The notes beneath the pieces were generated by a model. It was not told the DNA's origin. It ran no database searches and saw only the letters and a program-made list of their open reading frames with translations. A stretch of 49,793 nucleotides of DNA from an uncultured Shimia sp. (GTDB lineage: Bacteria; Pseudomonadota; Alphaproteobacteria; Rhodobacterales; Rhodobacteraceae). Each line of letters begins with the position of its first letter. Position 1 is the first letter of the stretch. Shown here one piece after another: positions 16,416 to 25,532 of this stretch. Both the position numbers and the translations under genes were made by a program. The DNA is taken from the NCBI RefSeq assembly GCF_913054185.1, contig NZ_CAJXIV010000017.1:1-49793 (forward strand), written 5' to 3'.

Positions 16416-17499
16416 CGCTGCGCGCCGCCAAAACTTGCCGCCGCCGCACCACACCGTAGTGAATGAAATACGGGATCAACATGTACCCGGCTTGAAATGC
16501 CACCGCCCAGCCAAACCGTGCTGTCGCGCCCCACTGCGGCAGCAGATACGCAAACAGTGCAATTACATAGACGTGGATTACAAACATCTGGATTGCCCAA
16601 ATGCCGCAATACCGCAGCAGCGGCAGCGAGAAGTACCAACGAAACACTTTGGTCAACCACGCCGTCAACGGCACAGCGCGGATCATGACAACAGTGACAA
16701 ATGCCGCCACCGCAAACGTCCGTAATATGTGCACCGGATGTAGATGCATCCTAAACCAATTGCCCGGAACGCCGTCCGGCATCTCGCCCAAAGCTGGGTA
16801 CCAAAATGCCCAGCGCTGACCCAAAGCAAACCCGGCGCAAATAACGAGAAGGGCCACAAACGCCGTCTCACTGAGGTCATTCACCCAGTCAACAATCTCG
16901 CGAAAATACAACCCGGCCAAATACGACAGGAAGAACAGAAACTGCCAGGCCGCGATGTCAAAAACCAGAAACTTGCCGCCCCAACCAAACACGCCACCAT
17001 CATAATTGAACAGGCTCGCCACATAGATCAGAGCTGAGGGTATCAACAACGTTATCTGCGGCAGGTAGGCCAGCCCAAAACTCAGCACAAACAACAATGC
17101 AAAACAGTAAACATAGATCGGCAAAATATCCGAATAGGCCCCGCCATTCTGAATGAGGAGGACCTCGCCCACGCCGAAAGCAAACTGCCCTAACCCGCCC
17201 CCTTCCAACACCAGGAACATCAAAAACGGCCCGGCTGAGATCAAATAATAGACGTAGATCTTGCGAATACGTTGATTGAGAAATCGCGCCAGTTTCCGGC
17301 GTTCCTGAAACTTGATGACATACAAAATGCCGACCAGCAGCCCCGACAAAATCACCAGAAACTCAGCGCTCAACAACTGAATGATCCGCACATGATGCAC
17401 ATCATAAAGATAGCCCATGCCAGGTTGTGCCCCCAAATGCGCCAGCATCATCATAAAAAGCAGGTGTCCACGCACCCCGTCCAGAAGGTCAAACCGCAT
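16408..17499 (-). CDS. opgC: OpgC-family membrane protein (glucan succinyltransferase type)
   Basis: 363 residues, about ten membrane helices, cytoplasmic C-terminus. The opening RFDLLDGVRGHLLFMMMLAH holds the D...RG...H pattern of acyltransferase-3-like proteins, and the rest follows the OpgC (MdoC) arrangement. Known role of OpgC: adds succinyl groups to osmoregulated periplasmic glucans. None of the backbone genes opgG/opgH is in the window, so activity on glucans is inferred from family only; another polysaccharide acyl acceptor is possible. Single gene, convergent with argP. Confidence 0.8.
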   Translation of the reverse strand: MRFDLLDGVRGHLLFMMMLAHLGAQPGMGYLYDVHHVRIIQLLSAEFLVILSGLLVGILYVIKFQERRKLARFLNQRIRKIYVYYLISAGPFLMFLVLEGGGLGQFAFGVGEVLLIQNGGAYSDILPIYVYCFALLFVLSFGLAYLPQITLLIPSALIYVASLFNYDGGVFGWGGKFLVFDIAAWQFLFFLSYLAGLYFREIVDWVNDLSETAFVALLVICAGFALGQRWAFWYPALGEMPDGVPGNWFRMHLHPVHILRTFAVAAFVTVVMIRAVPLTAWLTKVFRWYFSLPLLRYCGIWAIQMFVIHVYVIALFAYLLPQWGATARFGWAVAFQAGYMLIPYFIHYGVVRRRQVLAARSAS

Positions 17500-17596
17500 G
17501 CCTTCAGTCCCTCAAACCAATCTTTTTTGATAGTTCCAATGTCAAACTACCAAAAAATTGCGGCAAAACTATGGGATGGGTAACCGGCCCAAGCAA

Positions 17597-17625
17597 AAGC
17601 CCCGCCAGCGGCGCTGACGGGGCTT
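17597..17625 (-). terminator. Rho-independent terminator of the yebC gene
   Basis: 14-base arms 17597-17610 and 17612-17625 pair with one mismatch (AAGCCCCG...CGGGGCTT). Read on the minus strand the stem is followed by TTTTGCTT. It starts 26 bases beyond the yebC stop. On the plus strand no T-tract follows, so it is one-directional. Confidence 0.85.
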
Positions 17626-17650
17626 CAAAAATTACAATGAAGGGAGAGAC

Positions 17651-18391
17651 TTATAGCTGCTCCATCACCTCATCCGAGGCTTCAAAGTTGGCGGTCACGC
17701 GCTGCACGTCATCGTCATCTTCCAGCGCATCAATCAGGCGCATCAACTTCTGCATGCCTTCCAGGTCCAGCTCGGTTGTGGTGGTGGGCTTCCACACCAG
17801 CTTGGTGCTGACAGATTCACCCAACGCCGCTTCCAACGCGTTGGACACGTCGTTCAAATCGGTGTCTTCGCACCAGATGATGTGACCCTCTTCAGAGCTT
17901 TCGACATCCTCAGCACCGGCTTCAATTGCCGCCTCAAAGACAGAGTCCGCATCGCCGGCATCCGCGCCGTAGGTCACTTCGCCTTTTCGGTCAAACATAA
18001 AGCCAACTGACCCGGTCTCACCCAAGTTGCCGCCACTCTTGGTGAAAGTGGAACGCACGGTGGAGGCTGTCCGGTTGCGGTTGTCGGTCATGGTTTCGAC
18101 AATCACAGCCACGCCACTGGGGCCATAGCCTTCATAGCGGATTTCTTCGTATTCGTCGCCTTCGCCTGCAACCGATTTCTTGATCGCGCGATCAATTACA
18201 TCTTTAGGAACGGACTGGCTCTTGGCTTCCTTCACCGCCATCCGAAGACGTGGGTTTTTCTCTGGATCAGGGTCGCCCATCTTGGCTGCAACCGTGATCT
18301 CCTTGGAAAGTTTGGAAAACAGCTTGGAGCGCGCGGCGTCCTGACGCCCTTTGCGGTGCTGAATGTTTGCCCATTTACTGTGGCCGGCCAT
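17651..18391 (-). CDS. yebC: YebC/PmpR-family protein
   Basis: 246 residues, the usual length. Begins [20 protein letters not shown], the YebC hallmark, with [21 protein letters not shown] and the acidic third domain ([31 protein letters not shown]). YebC proteins were long annotated as regulators; more recent work ties members to translation of proline-rich stretches, so the role here is open. GGAGG lies before the ATG at 18391. Single-gene unit with its own terminator. Confidence 0.95.
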   Translation of the reverse strand: MAGHSKWANIQHRKGRQDAARSKLFSKLSKEITVAAKMGDPDPEKNPRLRMAVKEAKSQSVPKDVIDRAIKKSVAGEGDEYEEIRYEGYGPSGVAVIVETMTDNRNRTASTVRSTFTKSGGNLGETGSVGFMFDRKGEVTYGADAGDADSVFEAAIEAGAEDVESSEEGHIIWCEDTDLNDVSNALEAALGESVSTKLVWKPTTTTELDLEGMQKLMRLIDALEDDDDVQRVTANFEASDEVMEQL

Positions 18392-18534
18392 GGTTCGCCT
18401 CCGGTTATCTATTGGCAGTATCGCTTTTTCAGGGCTCTCTATACGTCAAGGCAGCCAAAGGCCGCAAGCGACTTGCGTTTCTCATGGCTCTGCGATTGAC
18501 TCCGGTGCAACAAAATTTGCGCACAGGCCTTTTT

Positions 18535-20307
18535 ATGACACCCGATCAGATCATTTTGTTCAGCCTCTTTGGTGGTGTATTTGTCATGCTGCTTTGGGGG
18601 CGCTTCCGTTATGACATGGTGGCTTTTGCCGCTCTTATGATTGCTGTTGTCGCGGGCGTGGTGCCCACCAAAGATGCCTTTTCCGGTTTTGGCCACCCGG
18701 CCACGCTCATTGTGGCGCTGGTTTTGATTGTTTCCGCAGGACTTGTGCGCTCCGGTGCTGTGGGCCTGATCACCCGCACCTTGGTCGACAGCGCCCGTTC
18801 CCTTGGCAACCACATCGCCATCATGGGCGCGGTAGGTGCAGTGCTCTCCGCCTTTATGAACAACGTCGCCGCATTGGCCCTACTGATGCCGGTGGACATC
18901 CAAACCGCCCGCAAAGCAGGCCGCAGCCCGTCGAAATCCCTGATGCCACTCAGCTTTGCCACCATCCTTGGCGGCATGGCTACGCTCATCGGCACGCCGC
19001 CAAACATCATCATCGCCTCTATCCGAGAGGAGCGCTTGGGCGAGCCGTTCAAAATGTTTGACTTCGCACCCGTCGGCGGCCTCACTGCCATCGCAGGTTT
19101 GTTGTTTGTCGCCCTCATCGGCTGGCGGCTGATCCCGGACCGCGAAGACGCAGGCAAAAAGGTCGCGGACCTCGGCCAATACATTGCCGAACTCACCGTA
19201 CCCACAGACAGCAAACTGATTGGCAAACGCTTGGGAGAGCTGGAGCCGGACGCCGAAGAAGCGGACGTGCAAATCATCGGCATGATGCGCGGTGGCAAAC
19301 GCCTCTACGGCTCCGCCCGCACCAACGTCCTGCGCGAAGGTGACGCCCTGGTGCTCGAAGCCACACCAGACGCGCTAGACGAGTTCCGCGCGGCCCTCTC
19401 GCTCAATTTCTCCGACGAAAAACGCGAGGAGCAGCTCAAGGCCGCTGGGGACGGCCTCGACATTGTTGAAGTCGTCGTACCCGAAACCGCCCGCATTGCC
19501 GGCAAAACTGCCGCCGCCCTCGGCCTTGCTTGGCGACAAGGCGCTGTGCTGATGGGCATCTCCCGCGAAGGCCGGCGCATCCGCAGCCAGATCCGCAAAA
19601 CGGTGGTGCAACCGGGCGACATTCTATTGATTCTTGTGCACAAAGACCGCGGCCCGGACGTGACCGACTGGCTTGGCTGTTTACCGCTCGCGGACCGGGG
19701 CTTGTCGGTTACCGCCAACAGCAAGATGTGGCTGGCCATTGGTCTCTTTGTTGGCGCTGTTGCTGCCGCCTCTTTGGGCCTCATCTACCTGCCCATTGCT
19801 TTGGGTCTCGTGGTGATTGCATACGTCCTTGCCAAAATCATTCCGCTCTCCGAACTCTACGATCATGTCGAATGGCCGGTGGTGGTGCTGCTTGGCTCCA
19901 TGATCCCACTTGGTGCGGCGCTCGACAGCTCCGGCGGCACCTCCCTGATTGCCAACGCACTTGTTGGCCTCACCTCCGGCCTGCCCGCTTGGGCTGTGCT
20001 GACAGTCTTGATGCTGGTCACCATGACCCTCAGCGACGTGCTCAACAACACCGCCACCACCATTGTCGCCGCCCCGGTTGGCATCCAAATGGCGCAGGCA
20101 CTTGGTGTGTCCGCGGACCCGTTCCTGATGGCGGTCGCAGTCGCCGCCTCTTCGGCCTTCCTCACGCCCATCGGTCACAAGAACAACACGCTTATCCTTG
20201 GGCCCGGAGGCTACAGCTTTGGAGATTACTGGCGCATGGGTCTGCCGCTGGAAATTTTGGTAGTTGTGGTATCGATCCCGGCCATTCTGGTGTTCTGGCC
20301 ACTTTGA
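18535..20307 (+). CDS. SLC13-family permease with two TrkA-C (RCK_C) domains
   Basis: 590 residues, membrane. Two membrane halves (about residues 5-200 and 390-590) enclose a cytoplasmic insert with two RCK_C domains (about 215-285 and 308-372; each ends in a GD(A/I)L-L pattern as in TVVQPGDILLILV). SNT-type hairpin motifs are seen: MNNVAAL (108-114), GTPPN (153-157), and LNNTATT in the second half. Family members carry sulfate, dicarboxylates or other anions with sodium; the substrate is not decided here. The start 18535 (MTPDQIILF) gives a normal N-terminus; MALRL at 18484 is an alternative, and neither has a clear ribosome site. The stop is followed 12 bases later by the second copy of the dispersed element. 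Confidence 0.87.
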   Translation: MTPDQIILFSLFGGVFVMLLWGRFRYDMVAFAALMIAVVAGVVPTKDAFSGFGHPATLIVALVLIVSAGLVRSGAVGLITRTLVDSARSLGNHIAIMGAVGAVLSAFMNNVAALALLMPVDIQTARKAGRSPSKSLMPLSFATILGGMATLIGTPPNIIIASIREERLGEPFKMFDFAPVGGLTAIAGLLFVALIGWRLIPDREDAGKKVADLGQYIAELTVPTDSKLIGKRLGELEPDAEEADVQIIGMMRGGKRLYGSARTNVLREGDALVLEATPDALDEFRAALSLNFSDEKREEQLKAAGDGLDIVEVVVPETARIAGKTAAALGLAWRQGAVLMGISREGRRIRSQIRKTVVQPGDILLILVHKDRGPDVTDWLGCLPLADRGLSVTANSKMWLAIGLFVGAVAAASLGLIYLPIALGLVVIAYVLAKIIPLSELYDHVEWPVVVLLGSMIPLGAALDSSGGTSLIANALVGLTSGLPAWAVLTVLMLVTMTLSDVLNNTATTIVAAPVGIQMAQALGVSADPFLMAVAVAASSAFLTPIGHKNNTLILGPGGYSFGDYWRMGLPLEILVVVVSIPAILVFWPL

Positions 20308-20318
20308 CCGCGCGGTGT

Positions 20319-20418
20319 GTTTACCATTTGCGCGACCACAATACCCGCACCGACGTGAAACCGACGCGATACCAACGTCATACAGACAGAAAACAGGCCC
20401 TGCAAACCAAGGTTAACG
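20319..20418. repeat. Dispersed intergenic element, copy 2 (GTTTACC ... four 11-bp units ... GGTTAACG)
   Basis: Left arm GTTTACC (20319-20325), TGCGCGAC, then 11-base units at 20349-20359 (ACCGACGTGAA), 20360-20370 (ACCGACGCGAT), 20371-20381 (ACCAACGTCAT) and 20382-20392 (ACAGACAGAAA), and a right arm GGTTAACG (20411-20418). Order, unit count and spacing agree with copy 1 to within two bases. It begins 12 bases after the SLC13 stop. Here the right end is inside the maeB terminator hairpin. Function unknown. Confidence 0.75.
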
Positions 20419-20427
20419 GGGCCTGTT
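20391..20427 (-). terminator. Rho-independent terminator of maeB
   Basis: AACAGGCCC (20392-20400) pairs with GGGCCTGTT (20419-20427), an exact 9-base stem with an 18-base loop that holds GGTTAACG. Read from maeB on the minus strand, the stem is followed by TTTTCTGT. It starts 20 bases past the maeB stop. Confidence 0.75.
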
Positions 20428-20446
20428 GCATCTCTTCAAATGTGGC

Positions 20447-22723
20447 TTAGCCGTAGGTCGAAACTTCAGTGCCCGCCAACGCAGCAATGTTCAGCAAACC
20501 ACGCACAGTAATCGACGGCGTCACGATGTGGGCACGGTTGCCCATGCCCATCAGGATCGGCCCAACTTCCAGCCCATCTGATACTGATTTCAAGATGTTA
20601 CGGGTCGCGCCCGCCGCATCTGTGTTGGAATAGACCAGCACATTTGCTTTGCCGGTCAAACGCCCACCGGGGAACAAACGCTCGCGCAACTCTGGATCAA
20701 GGGCGGCATCGGTGTGCATTTCCCCTTCATATTCAAAGTCATAGTCGTTCTGATCCAATAGATCCAACGCCCCGCGCATTACCCGACCCGAGTGTGAATC
20801 CAAGTTGCCAAACTGGCTCCCGGAACAGAGCGCAATCTTTGGATCCACCCCAAACCGCCTGACGTGCCGCGCCGCCGCAATCACGGTTTCCGCAATTTGC
20901 TCAGAGGTAGGTTCAATGTGAATATGGGTATCCGCTAGGAACAGCGGCCCCTTGTCCAGAATGATCAGGGACAGCGACCCAACCGGATGCAAGTGCTTGT
21001 TTTTCAACATCTCTGTCACGTAGCGCAGATGCCAGCGATACTCGCCAAAGGTGCCGCAGATCAAGCTGTCCGCATCCCCACGGTCCACGGCGATTGCCGC
21101 AATCGCCGTGTTGTTGGTCCGCATGATTGCCCGCGCACTGTCTGGGCTAACACCCTGACGGCGCAGCTTTGCGTGATAGTGCGTCCAGTAATCACGGTAC
21201 CGCTCATCTTGCTCAGGGTTGATCAGTTCAAAATCCACCCCCGGCTTGATCTTTAGCCCTGCCTTTTCAAGACGATGTGCAACAACCTCGGGTCGACCAA
21301 TCAGCACCGGAGTGTCAACTGTATCCTCCAACATCGCCTGCGCCGTCCGCAGCACCCGCTCGTCTTCGCCCTCAGCAAACACAACCCGACGGCGGCTCAT
21401 GCTCGCGGCCTCATACACGGGGCGCATGATCATTGAAGAGCGGAACACCTGCGCCTGCAGCTTGTTCTCATACGCATGCAAATCAAGTTCCTTGGTTGCC
21501 ACGCCAGAATCAAGTGCAGCCTTGGCCACCGCCACTGCGATAGTCGGCAATAGACGCGGATCAAACGGCTTTGGGATCAGGTAGTTAGGGCCAAACGCCA
21601 GAGTTTCGCCTTTGTAAGCGACCCCGACTTCCGCACTGGTTGTTTCCCGAGCCAAACCGGCAATTGCCTCAACACAGGCCAGCTTCATTGCGTCGTTGAT
21701 CTCGGTCGCGCCAGCATCGAGCGCGCCCCGGAAAATGAACGGGAAACACAGCACGTTGTTGACCTGGTTCGGGTAATCCGACCGACCAGTCGCAATCAAC
21801 GCCCCAGGTGCAGCCTCACGTGCCAACTCCGGCATGATCTCAGGCGTTGGATTGGCAAGCGCAAAGATGATCGGATCATCCGCCATCTGTTCAACCATTT
21901 CTTTGGTCAACAACCCAGGACCGGACACGCCAAGAAACAGGTCCGCCCCTTCCATGGCCTCTATTGTTGTCCGCTTATCAGTGTCTTGCGCGAATTCAGC
22001 CTTCTCTGCGGTCAAGTCATTGCGCTGTTTGTGCACCACGCCCTTGGAGTCCAGCATCAAGATGTTTTCGTGCTGCACACCCATGGTCATCAGCATCTTG
22101 AGACAGGCGATCCCCGCCGCCCCCGCGCCCAGTGCCACAACTTTGATGTCTTCGACGTTTTTCTTCGCCACAATCAAGGCGTTGAACGCCGCGGCAGCCG
22201 CCACAATCGCGGTACCATGCTGATCGTCGTGGAACACCGGAATGTTCATACGCTCTTTGCAGATCCGCTCCACCAAGAAGCAGTCCGGCGCTTTAATATC
22301 TTCTAAATTGATTGCCCCGAAAGTGGGTTCCAGACGGCACACCAAATCTGCGAGTTTCTCCGGATCGGACTCGTTTACCTCAATGTCAAAACAGTCGATC
22401 CCGGCAAATTTTTTGAAAAGAACCGCTTTGCCTTCCATCACAGGTTTGGAAGCCTGCGCGCCGATATTGCCAAGGCCCAGCACGGCCGTGCCATTGGAAA
22501 TAACCGCAACCAAATTGCCTTTAGCGGTATAACGCGTTGCATCTGAGGGATTTTTCTCAATTTCGAGACAGGCATCCGCCACACCCGGGCTGTACGCGCG
22601 GCTCAGATCACGCCCTGTTGCCATCGGCTTGGTCGCGCGAATTTCCAGTTTTCCGGGCTTGGGAAACTCGTGGTAGTCTAGTGCGGCCTGACGCGCGCGG
22701 TCCTGATCTTTGGTATTTGTCAT
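20447..22723 (-). CDS. maeB: NADP-type malic enzyme fused to a phosphotransacetylase-like domain
   Basis: 758 residues, the MaeB layout. Residues 1 to about 430 are malic enzyme: [11 protein letters not shown], metal-site region NLEDIKAP and FHDDQHGTA, Rossmann [12 protein letters not shown], and [11 protein letters not shown]. From about 430 to the end is a Pta-like domain ([33 protein letters not shown]), usually regulatory rather than catalytic in MaeB. The enzyme decarboxylates malate to pyruvate, giving NADPH. The start 22723 ([15 protein letters not shown]) is favoured over the frame extension to 22810, which overlaps gap. It follows gap by 32 bases and probably shares its transcript. 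Confidence 0.95.
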   Translation of the reverse strand: MTNTKDQDRARQAALDYHEFPKPGKLEIRATKPMATGRDLSRAYSPGVADACLEIEKNPSDATRYTAKGNLVAVISNGTAVLGLGNIGAQASKPVMEGKAVLFKKFAGIDCFDIEVNESDPEKLADLVCRLEPTFGAINLEDIKAPDCFLVERICKERMNIPVFHDDQHGTAIVAAAAAFNALIVAKKNVEDIKVVALGAGAAGIACLKMLMTMGVQHENILMLDSKGVVHKQRNDLTAEKAEFAQDTDKRTTIEAMEGADLFLGVSGPGLLTKEMVEQMADDPIIFALANPTPEIMPELAREAAPGALIATGRSDYPNQVNNVLCFPFIFRGALDAGATEINDAMKLACVEAIAGLARETTSAEVGVAYKGETLAFGPNYLIPKPFDPRLLPTIAVAVAKAALDSGVATKELDLHAYENKLQAQVFRSSMIMRPVYEAASMSRRRVVFAEGEDERVLRTAQAMLEDTVDTPVLIGRPEVVAHRLEKAGLKIKPGVDFELINPEQDERYRDYWTHYHAKLRRQGVSPDSARAIMRTNNTAIAAIAVDRGDADSLICGTFGEYRWHLRYVTEMLKNKHLHPVGSLSLIILDKGPLFLADTHIHIEPTSEQIAETVIAAARHVRRFGVDPKIALCSGSQFGNLDSHSGRVMRGALDLLDQNDYDFEYEGEMHTDAALDPELRERLFPGGRLTGKANVLVYSNTDAAGATRNILKSVSDGLEVGPILMGMGNRAHIVTPSITVRGLLNIAALAGTEVSTYG

Positions 22724-22755
22724 CTCTTGTATTCTCCCAAATCCCCTCGCGCAGC

Positions 22756-23754
22756 TCAGCGCCGCCCCATGGTCCTGGCCATATCCAACATCCGGTTGGA
22801 AAAGCCCCATTCATTGTCATACCAGCCAAAGACGCGCAAAAGCCCGCCCACAGACACGCTGGTTTCTCGCTCACTCAGTATCAACGATTCCGGTCGCGCC
22901 CGTAGGTCGGTGGAGACAAGCGGCTTCGTGCTCCAGCCCAAGATACCCTCTCGTTCCGACGCTGCCTTCAAGCACGCGTTAACCGTTTCAACTGTCACAT
23001 CTTTTTCGGTCTGAATTGTCAGATCAATTGCAGACACGCTGGCCGTTGGCACCCGTATCGCCCGTGTTTCCACGCGGCCTTTGAGGTGTGGCAAAACTTT
23101 ATCAATCATCCGCTGCGCCGACGTGGTTGTAGGCACCATCGACAACGCTGCCGCCCGGCTCCGTGCCAAGTCTGCGCGCGGTTGATCCACGGTTGGTTGA
23201 CTGCCGGTGTAGCAATGCACGGTGGTCATATGCCCACTGATCAGTCCAAACTCCGCATCCAATACCCGCATCAACGGCGCCAGCGCATTCGTAGTACAAG
23301 AAGCATTTGACAGGATTTTCTGATCCCTCAAAAGCTCTTCATTGGCACCAAGCACAATTGTGTCGTCAGCCTCGTCAGAAGGGCCGGAAATCAACACTTT
23401 GGTCGCACCTGCGGCCAAGCCACGTTCAGCAATCGCCCGCGTCCCCGCCATGCCAGTGCATTCCAGCACCACGTCGACATCGCGTAGGTTCAGCGTACTC
23501 AGGTCGCGTTCGTCAAAAAAAGGAATGGTCAGGCCGTCCACGCTGAGCGCTTGTCCGTCGTTCTCAACAACCCCAGGATAAGCACCAAAAACACTATCAA
23601 ACTCAAATAGATAGGCACAGGTTTCGAGCGGTTCGATATCGTTGATACCAACAATCTCAAACTCTGCATGCTGGCCTTTGGCAAGGATACGCAAAACCGT
23701 CCGGCCAATGCGACCAAACCCATTGATGAATATTTTGATCTTGCGTTCGGTCAT
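22756..23754 (-). CDS. gap: Glyceraldehyde-3-phosphate dehydrogenase
   Basis: 332 residues, cytoplasmic, phosphorylating GAPDH. Rossmann opening INGFGRIGRTVLR, catalytic Cys153 in SNASCTTNALAPL, active-site His in the MTTVHCYTGSQ region, and WYDNEWGFSNRM near the end. The loop after strand 2 reads GINDIEP, with the conserved Asn-Asp seen in NAD-using enzymes. The usual LISAP motif reads LISGP, a mild departure. Start 23754 (MTERKIKIFINGFG) fits the family; the frame continues to 23814 without support. Being next to maeB suggests a role in gluconeogenic or C3/C4 flux; a second gap copy elsewhere is likely but cannot be seen. Confidence 0.94.
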   Translation of the reverse strand: MTERKIKIFINGFGRIGRTVLRILAKGQHAEFEIVGINDIEPLETCAYLFEFDSVFGAYPGVVENDGQALSVDGLTIPFFDERDLSTLNLRDVDVVLECTGMAGTRAIAERGLAAGATKVLISGPSDEADDTIVLGANEELLRDQKILSNASCTTNALAPLMRVLDAEFGLISGHMTTVHCYTGSQPTVDQPRADLARSRAAALSMVPTTTSAQRMIDKVLPHLKGRVETRAIRVPTASVSAIDLTIQTEKDVTVETVNACLKAASEREGILGWSTKPLVSTDLRARPESLILSERETSVSVGGLLRVFGWYDNEWGFSNRMLDMARTMGRR

Positions 23755-23820
23755 GACACGCGTCCCAGCTTGCTCTGAAAGGTCAATTGATAGGGTTTGG
23801 TCTGCAATTGCCACCCCAAA

Positions 23821-23845
23821 AGGGGCGGAAAACCCGCCAACAACC
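23821..23845 (-). terminator. Possible weak terminator between allE and gap
   Basis: GGCGG and CCGCC arms with an AAAAC loop, which on the minus strand reads GGCGGGTTTTCCGCC followed by CCTTTT. It lies about 80 bases after the allE stop and 70 bases before the gap start. The stem is short and the U-tract poor, so it may also be a leader structure. Confidence 0.3.
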
Positions 23846-23921
23846 GTTTGTTATCGCTACCAAGTAAAGGCATTTTGCCACAACCCCATGAGTTGTATGC
23901 AAAACACCCTTATTACCCGTT

Positions 23922-24740
23922 TTACAGAGTCATATGCCGGTTCACATCTTTGTAGAGCAGGTAACGGAATTTGGCTGGGCCACCCGCATAGCAGGCCTGC
24001 GGGCAGAAGGCGCGCAGCCACATATAGTCACCTGCTTCAACCTCAACCCAGTCTTGGTTGAGCTTATATACCGCTTTGCCTTCCAGCACGTAGAGCCCAT
24101 GCTCCATCACGTGTGTCTCCAAAAACGGAATCACGCCACCCGGTTCAAAAGTAACAATATTGACGTGCATATCGTGGCGCAGATCATCTGGTTCCACAAA
24201 GCGCGTCGTGCCCCACTTCCCATCCGTATCCGGCATATAGTTGAGCGGCGTTTCCGCATCTGAGGTGACAAAGGCTTCTGGGGCGTCAATGCCCTCAACC
24301 GATTCATATTTTTTGCGAATCCAGTGAAACTTCGCGGGTGCATCGCTGGAATTCTTGAGCGTCCATTCACAGCCTGCTGGCAGATACGCATATCCGCCGT
24401 CACCCAGCTCATGGAGCCTTCCATCGATTGTGACGGAAATACTGCCCTCGACAACAAACAACACACCTTGCGCCTCGGGATTGAGCTCTGGCTTATCGCT
24501 CCCCCCACCAGGAGCCACTTCAGCAATGTAATGGGAAAACGTCTCCGAGAAGCCACTCATCGGCCGTGCGATCACCCACACACGGGTGTCCGACCAGAAC
24601 GGCAAATTAGACGTCACAATGTCTGTTAGCGTGCCTTTTGGAATGACGGCAAAGCTCTCGGTGAACATCGCTCTGTCAGTGAGCAATTGGGTTTGTGGTG
24701 GCAGACCGCCTTGCGGTGCATAATACGAAGACCGGGACAT
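23922..24740 (-). CDS. allE: (S)-ureidoglycine aminohydrolase (bicupin, AllE/YlbA-like)
   Basis: 272 residues, two cupin barrels. AllE converts (S)-ureidoglycine to ureidoglycolate and ammonia in purine (allantoin) breakdown, in the cytoplasm, with a metal ion. Seen: MSRSSYYAPQGGLPPQ opening, VLFVVEGSISVTIDG and YLPAGCEW in cupin 1, and in cupin 2 PFLETHVMEHGLYVLEGKAVYKL, the metal-binding E-H-H-E/Q pattern, followed by DYMWLRAFCPQACYAGG. All are AllE-typical. The ATG at 24740 has GGAGGG upstream. No other allantoin or urate genes are in the window, so it stands alone here. Confidence 0.9.
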   Translation of the reverse strand: MSRSSYYAPQGGLPPQTQLLTDRAMFTESFAVIPKGTLTDIVTSNLPFWSDTRVWVIARPMSGFSETFSHYIAEVAPGGGSDKPELNPEAQGVLFVVEGSISVTIDGRLHELGDGGYAYLPAGCEWTLKNSSDAPAKFHWIRKKYESVEGIDAPEAFVTSDAETPLNYMPDTDGKWGTTRFVEPDDLRHDMHVNIVTFEPGGVIPFLETHVMEHGLYVLEGKAVYKLNQDWVEVEAGDYMWLRAFCPQACYAGGPAKFRYLLYKDVNRHMTL

Positions 24741-24875
24741 GGGACCCTCCAAAAAGTTCATCCCATCATCTCAGGCCAAACGCCCCACGCCAAGCCACTT
24801 GCGGCCCCTCAGAAGCTGAAGGATTGTCGCGCATTTCTTGATAATCCACGGCCAACCTTCGCGCAAAATCGAATA

Positions 24876-25532
24876 CTAAAGCGGTTCGATTAGATCCGGA
24901 CCCGCAGCGCGGTTTGAGTTCACCGCTCGATCAACCTGATGAAAAGACAGCAGGCCTTCATCTGCCGCCGTCATCAAAGTGGCCGCCCCATGCCCTTGTT
25001 CCCCAAGCCACAGCCCCCAATCTTCTTCATCAATCACCACAGGCATGCGATGATGGATTTGCGACATGGTTTCATTGGCTTGGGTGGTCACAATCGCGCA
25101 TGTGGACATGGTGTCTTCGCCCTGCGACCACTCTTGCCACACCCCAGCCAAAGCCAAAGGCACCTCTGCTGAAATGTACCATGGCCAACGCACACCTTCA
25201 CTGTCTTTGGTCCACTCATAAAACCCGGTCACCGGGATCAAACACCGTCGTTCTCGGCAGGCGGCTCGAAAGGCCGGCTTTTCCGCCAATGTCTCCGCGC
25301 GTGCATTGATCAGCAGTGGTCCATCCGATGGCGCGTTGTACCATTTAGGAATGACCCCCCACCGCATGGACACCAACCGCCTTGCGGCCTCATCTTCGCC
25401 CAACACGACGTGAACCTGATTGGTTGGGCAGACATTGAAGTTGGGTACGTCCGGCAAATTGTTGGCTGGCGTTGCCGAAAACAATTGCGCCATCGCATCG
25501 GGTGGCAGGGTGATCGCAAACCTCCCACACAT
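24876..25532 (-). CDS. SRAP (YedK/HMCES) abasic-site protein
   Basis: 218 residues. The protein begins MCGRFAI, so the catalytic Cys2 is exposed on Met removal and can form a covalent bond with abasic sites in single-stranded DNA. Other SRAP residues are present: NARAET (Asn), VTGFYEW (Glu), and HHRMPV (His). It shields abasic sites during replication in the cytoplasm. It starts within the stop of the DUF1992 gene (TGATG, 25530-25534), so the two are coupled. No SOS box could be picked out with confidence. Confidence 0.94.
   Translation of the reverse strand: MCGRFAITLPPDAMAQLFSATPANNLPDVPNFNVCPTNQVHVVLGEDEAARRLVSMRWGVIPKWYNAPSDGPLLINARAETLAEKPAFRAACRERRCLIPVTGFYEWTKDSEGVRWPWYISAEVPLALAGVWQEWSQGEDTMSTCAIVTTQANETMSQIHHRMPVVIDEEDWGLWLGEQGHGAATLMTAADEGLLSFHQVDRAVNSNRAAGPDLIEPL

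Noticed and set aside
19530..20450. 306-codon open frame overlapping the SLC13 gene in another frame
   Set aside because: Rich in Arg, His, Trp and Cys with no family motifs; the SLC13 frame has clear conserved motifs over the same DNA. It also runs through the dispersed element and the maeB terminator.
22978..22985. CGTTAACC inside the gap gene as a third copy of the element's arm
   Set aside because: It lies in coding sequence with none of the 11-bp units, so a chance match to an 8-base word.
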